Shown here piece by piece: positions 61,201 through 64,000 of a DNA stretch of 64,000 nucleotides. The notes under the pieces were generated by a model that had not been told where the DNA came from, ran no database searches, and saw nothing but the letters and a program-made list of their open reading frames with translations. Numbering within the stretch: position 1 is the first letter of the stretch; every line of letters begins with the position of its first letter. The stretch is from Elmis aenea. Taxonomy: Eukaryota; Arthropoda; Insecta; Coleoptera; Elmidae. The DNA is taken from NCBI GenBank assembly GCA_947652605.1, contig OX393580.1, forward strand, positions 15,520,159 through 15,584,158, in the 5' to 3' direction. Made by a program: the position numbers and the translations under genes.

Positions 61201-62936
61201 TGAATCTAGTGGTGATACAAAGACTGATAAGAGTGTTACAGACCGAAGTGTACCATCTGTCAAAGAAGTTAAGACTGAAATTGAACCAGACACAGTTAAA
61301 GTTGAACCCAAGGAAACAAAAACGGGCAAAAAACGTAAAGTTAATTCCAGGACACCAACTCCAGTTTCAGTGCCAACAGATAGTGTAAGTGTTGTTCTTA
61401 GTGCAATCACAATTCCCCCATCTGCGCTTACCGACACAAGTAGTTCCAGTGGAGCTCCTAGCGGTAACATTTCTTCAGCTGCTGATAAAAAAGAAAATAT
61501 TACCAGTAGTGAGACGGATAAAATAAAAAAAGTAAGTCGAGTTGAGTATTTACAGTTATGCAGTAATTAAATTTTAATTGTTTATTGTACTGATATCTTG
61601 TGAACGAATGAGTGTTCATGTAAGGCGAATGTATTTTTAAAATCTAAATAAAATCTGTATTTGTTTAGGCACTTATGTAAATGTAATTGGTTGTTTTAAC
61701 AGTCTGTAATTTTGTTTGTGTAGGTAAAAACGGAACATAATCTGTTACCAATCATCTCTCAGCCAATAGTTGCCTTAACCAATACTATCCTTCCATCTAG
61801 TGTGAAGACTATAACGCTGCCAATTACGACCACGGATTCAATACCAGCTACTACTGTTACGGTTCCAGTGTCTAACACAATCAGCATTGTTCAGTCCACA
61901 TCTAATTTACCAATAAACTCTTTAGTTGTGTCTGTGCCTCTGATTAATACAAAGTTGAGTTCACCATCTCATATAAGTAGCAACCAAAGCAATATTGTTG
62001 CCCCATCTTCCACTTACCCGCATCCGACTCAGGAACGAACCCCGGCTGTTGCAAGTACAGCAGCTGAACGCAGCACACCAAGCAATTCAAACAACAGTAA
62101 GCTGTAATTATACTTTTGAGTAAGCAATCTCTTAATCTCTCTTTATCTACAGATACAAACATGACCGGTGGTAGTAGTGCCCAAAGTACAGGAATAATTA
62201 CTTCAGAAATGAGCGGGGGCGGCTTGAAAATAACATATGAAAAACAACCCCCCTCCAACAGTAACAACAGTTCACAAATGGAATTAGAATGTGTAACCCC
62301 TACAGAAACTGATGCACACAGCAAAAGACCAAGGTCAGTTTTTCATAAAATTAAATGTCTGCTATCGTTTTCGGAACTTTTATTTAAACTTACTTTAATG
62401 ATGCAGATCTTTGTCCGTCGAAAAACGAGAAAGGGTCGGTCGTGCCAAAAAGCGAGGTACAAGTGGTCCCAGTACAAGTATAAGCAAACGTACGAATAGG
62501 TCGCAGCACCATGCGTTATCACCACCTCAAGCTGCAAGTGTGCCTCAAATTAAAGATTCGCCCCCAAGCTCACCCAGTTCAGAAAGTCAGAGTGCCCTTC
62601 CAGCTCCCGGTCGTGGCAGAACAAAGGGTAGAAAAAGTGCACCCGCTTCTGTTTCCAGTTCATCGAGTAGCAATAAAGATACTAAAGATAATCTTAAAGT
62701 GTAAGTTACATAAATCATTTATTTGTTGCGATTCTAAAATGTGCGTTATTTAAATTAGTTTTCAAAATGGTGTTGCCGCCCCACATATGCTTGGAAATCA
62801 GTTGAATCCGAATTCGAACATGGCGCAGAAAATGACCGATCATTTGAACTCCGAACTTGAAGCTCATAGTATTTTTAGTCCCAATGACAGCCAGAATCTC
62901 ATTGGGCCCCAATTACATCACCGGGTGATTGCCAAT
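58280..62936 (+). CDS. Alh: Alhambra / AF10-AF17 homologue, PHD-zinc-knuckle-ePHD protein (3' partial)
   Basis: Chromatin reader of the MLLT10/MLLT6 family, a partner of DOT1L that recognises histone H3. Exons: 58280-58388, 58961-59040, 59317-59481, 59780-59977, 60854-61531, 61724-62096, 62153-62333, 62407-62700, 62759-62936; in phase, and the gene continues past the window at a donor after 62936. The N-terminus [20 protein letters not shown] starts the first PHD finger ([23 protein letters not shown]). The zinc knuckle and extended PHD follow ([67 protein letters not shown]). Downstream exons are Ser/Thr/Pro-rich with basic patches such as RAKKRG, as in AF10. The leucine zipper that binds DOT1L is expected to the right. 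One intron has a 39-bp minisatellite and a MITE. Confidence 0.95.
58389..58960 (+). other. Alh intron 1
   Basis: A 572-nt AT-rich intron with GT..AG ends that interrupts the first PHD finger after VAVHQ. No repeat or RNA gene is recognised. Confidence 0.6.
60039..60505. repeat. 39-bp minisatellite, about 12 copies, in an Alh intron
   Basis: The unit contains AGTCAAACAAAAGAAAGTGA then CATTTATTTACCTAGCTAC, 39 bases in total. Twelve copies of the first part occur back to back with almost no divergence. One unit near 60215 lacks two bases, and the last has ACTTTT in place of ACATTT. Because 39 is a multiple of three, long open frames run through it, but it lies within the intron 59978-60853. Confidence 0.95.
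60560..60737. mobile_element. Short MITE in an Alh intron, sibling of the Als2 copy
   Basis: Ends GCGTCCCTTATT and AATAAGGGACC are inverted. It shares ends and internal CGCTTCACCTGT with 24877-25024. Confidence 0.75.
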
Positions 62937-64000
62937 GTAAGTTTTGTATGCACATAACTTTTAACTTTATTTATACAGGGATGCACAAAAGTATGGAAAC
63001 AGACAAATATCTAGAATACTGTTGCGGATATAGCAATAAAATTTTGTATCTGAGCGTTTTCGTATTTTTCGGATTCGATGAAAATATTAAGGTTACAATA
63101 CGACTTCCGGTTCTACCGGAAACGGACTCAAACTTTATAACTTTAAATAGAACACCCTGTATATTTTTACATTTTTGGATTCCTCTTAAAATTTACTTTA
63201 AAAAATGTATAAGGTTATATGGGTCTAAAGTCAACTGTTTTCGTAAAATTTACATTTTCATGAAAATTTTGAGCATTGCAGCACTTTCAATTTTTTTTAA
63301 TATTTAAGTTATTTAAAAAGGCAGTAGAATTTCGTTTAAAAATTAGATTAACAATAGATTATTTAACACTTTGCACTAGCTACATTTAAAAAATATTATA
63401 CAGGGTGTTTTTTACGCTTGGTCAAACTTGTGAAACTTTAAACATCGATAACTCATTTTTCTTAAATACAACACGCTATATGTTTTTACATGGGCTTGTA
63501 GAAAATTTAATTGTCCTTCAAAAACATTAACCATGTTTGATACCTAAAACTGATATTTTTCGAGATATTGCGATTGTATTGTAAATTATTCAGGCAACGT
63601 AATATTTTCAAGTAGGCTATGAAGGTTGACAGCAGTAATTTTGAAACAATTGAAAGATAAAAACAATAAATTTGTAATATTATCTTTTCCTTTCGAATTT
63701 TCGAAATTTTTTATATTGTAGATGTAATTTTATCAATCTTACGTTAATATCGAAGTTTCTTATCAGGGCCACAATATTTTTCATATAATTGATTTTGATC
63801 GTTTGCAAAGTCTTAAAAATCGATTAATAATGTATTGAATACGCGAAAATAACTCTGATTAAACAAAAGTCACTGACCAGTCTTATCTTTAAATTTAAAA
63901 ATGGTTAGGGTTGAAACCGTATCCGGTTCAACCGAAAATCATACTGTAAAAACACAAAAATTTAGTTTATAGGATTTAGTAATTGTCCCATCACACTGAT
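62937..64000 (+). other. Alh intron with TACAGGG-type transposon fragments
   Basis: Starts with donor GTAAGT at 62937 and continues past the edge. A TACAGGG end lies at 62974, CACCCTGTA at 63153-63161 and TACAGGGTG at 63399-63407. 63153-63300 is a diverged copy of 129-300 at the other end of the window. No exon is recognised. Confidence 0.65.

Noticed and set aside
1..64000. tRNA or rRNA genes
   Set aside because: None seen on reading, but a covariance-model scan was not possible, so absence is not proven.

Overview
The window is nuclear genomic DNA of an insect. It is AT-rich, and the genes are split by canonical GT..AG introns whose basic size is about 50-100 nt, often swollen by transposons. 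The gene set is typical of insects: myosin VII, alsin, herzog-type CTD phosphatase, GLG1, JMJD4, AMACR, DET1, mextli and Alhambra. Mextli and Alhambra-type organisation and the load of TACAGGGTG-ended palindromic elements point to a holometabolous insect, perhaps a beetle. The order is inferred, not proven.

Layout: 1-1009 is a palindromic element followed by the last exon of a DUF4774-like gene. 1321-2607 is a dead mariner. 3092-21107 (+) is a complete 11-exon myosin VII gene (2117 codons by my splice model), with introns packed with foldback elements, two LINE relatives, a Jockey-like LINE and transposase remnants. 21108-23554 is a nested transposon patch. 23555-29740 (+) is alsin (Als2; 8 exons, 1483 codons). 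30413-32446 is a nonautonomous hAT-like element with a perfect 8-bp target duplication and a PIF/Harbinger-like MITE nested inside. 32.5-36.05 kb is probably the long 3'UTR of the CTD phosphatase gene (36052-37824, -). 39240-43029 (-) is GLG1, divergent from JMJD4 (43483-44745, +). AMACR (44926-46127, -) is divergent from DET1 (46395-48326, +). Mextli (51250-57084, -) is divergent from the Alhambra/AF10-AF17 homologue (58280 onward, +), which leaves the right edge.

On gene arrangement, GLG1/JMJD4, AMACR/DET1 and mxt/Alh are head-to-head pairs, and Als2/hzg, JMJD4/AMACR and DET1/mxt are tail-to-tail. The genes are unrelated housekeeping or regulatory functions: actin motor, Rab5/Rac GEF, transcription phosphatase, Golgi membrane protein, translation-termination hydroxylase, peroxisomal/mitochondrial racemase, CUL4 ligase adaptor, eIF4E-binding protein and chromatin reader. 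No operon or pathway cluster is implied. All nine main gene models keep reading frame across every proposed splice junction, which is the strongest evidence that they are functional.

The most unusual content is transposon-derived. At least eight sequence-distinct, nearly full-length palindromes share the terminal motif TACAGGGTG...CACCCTGTA. One carries a captured transposase-like segment, one has a duplicated right arm, and several make up almost the whole intron they sit in. No computation or database search was run. Family names come from recognition of motifs, and coordinates from reading the sequence.
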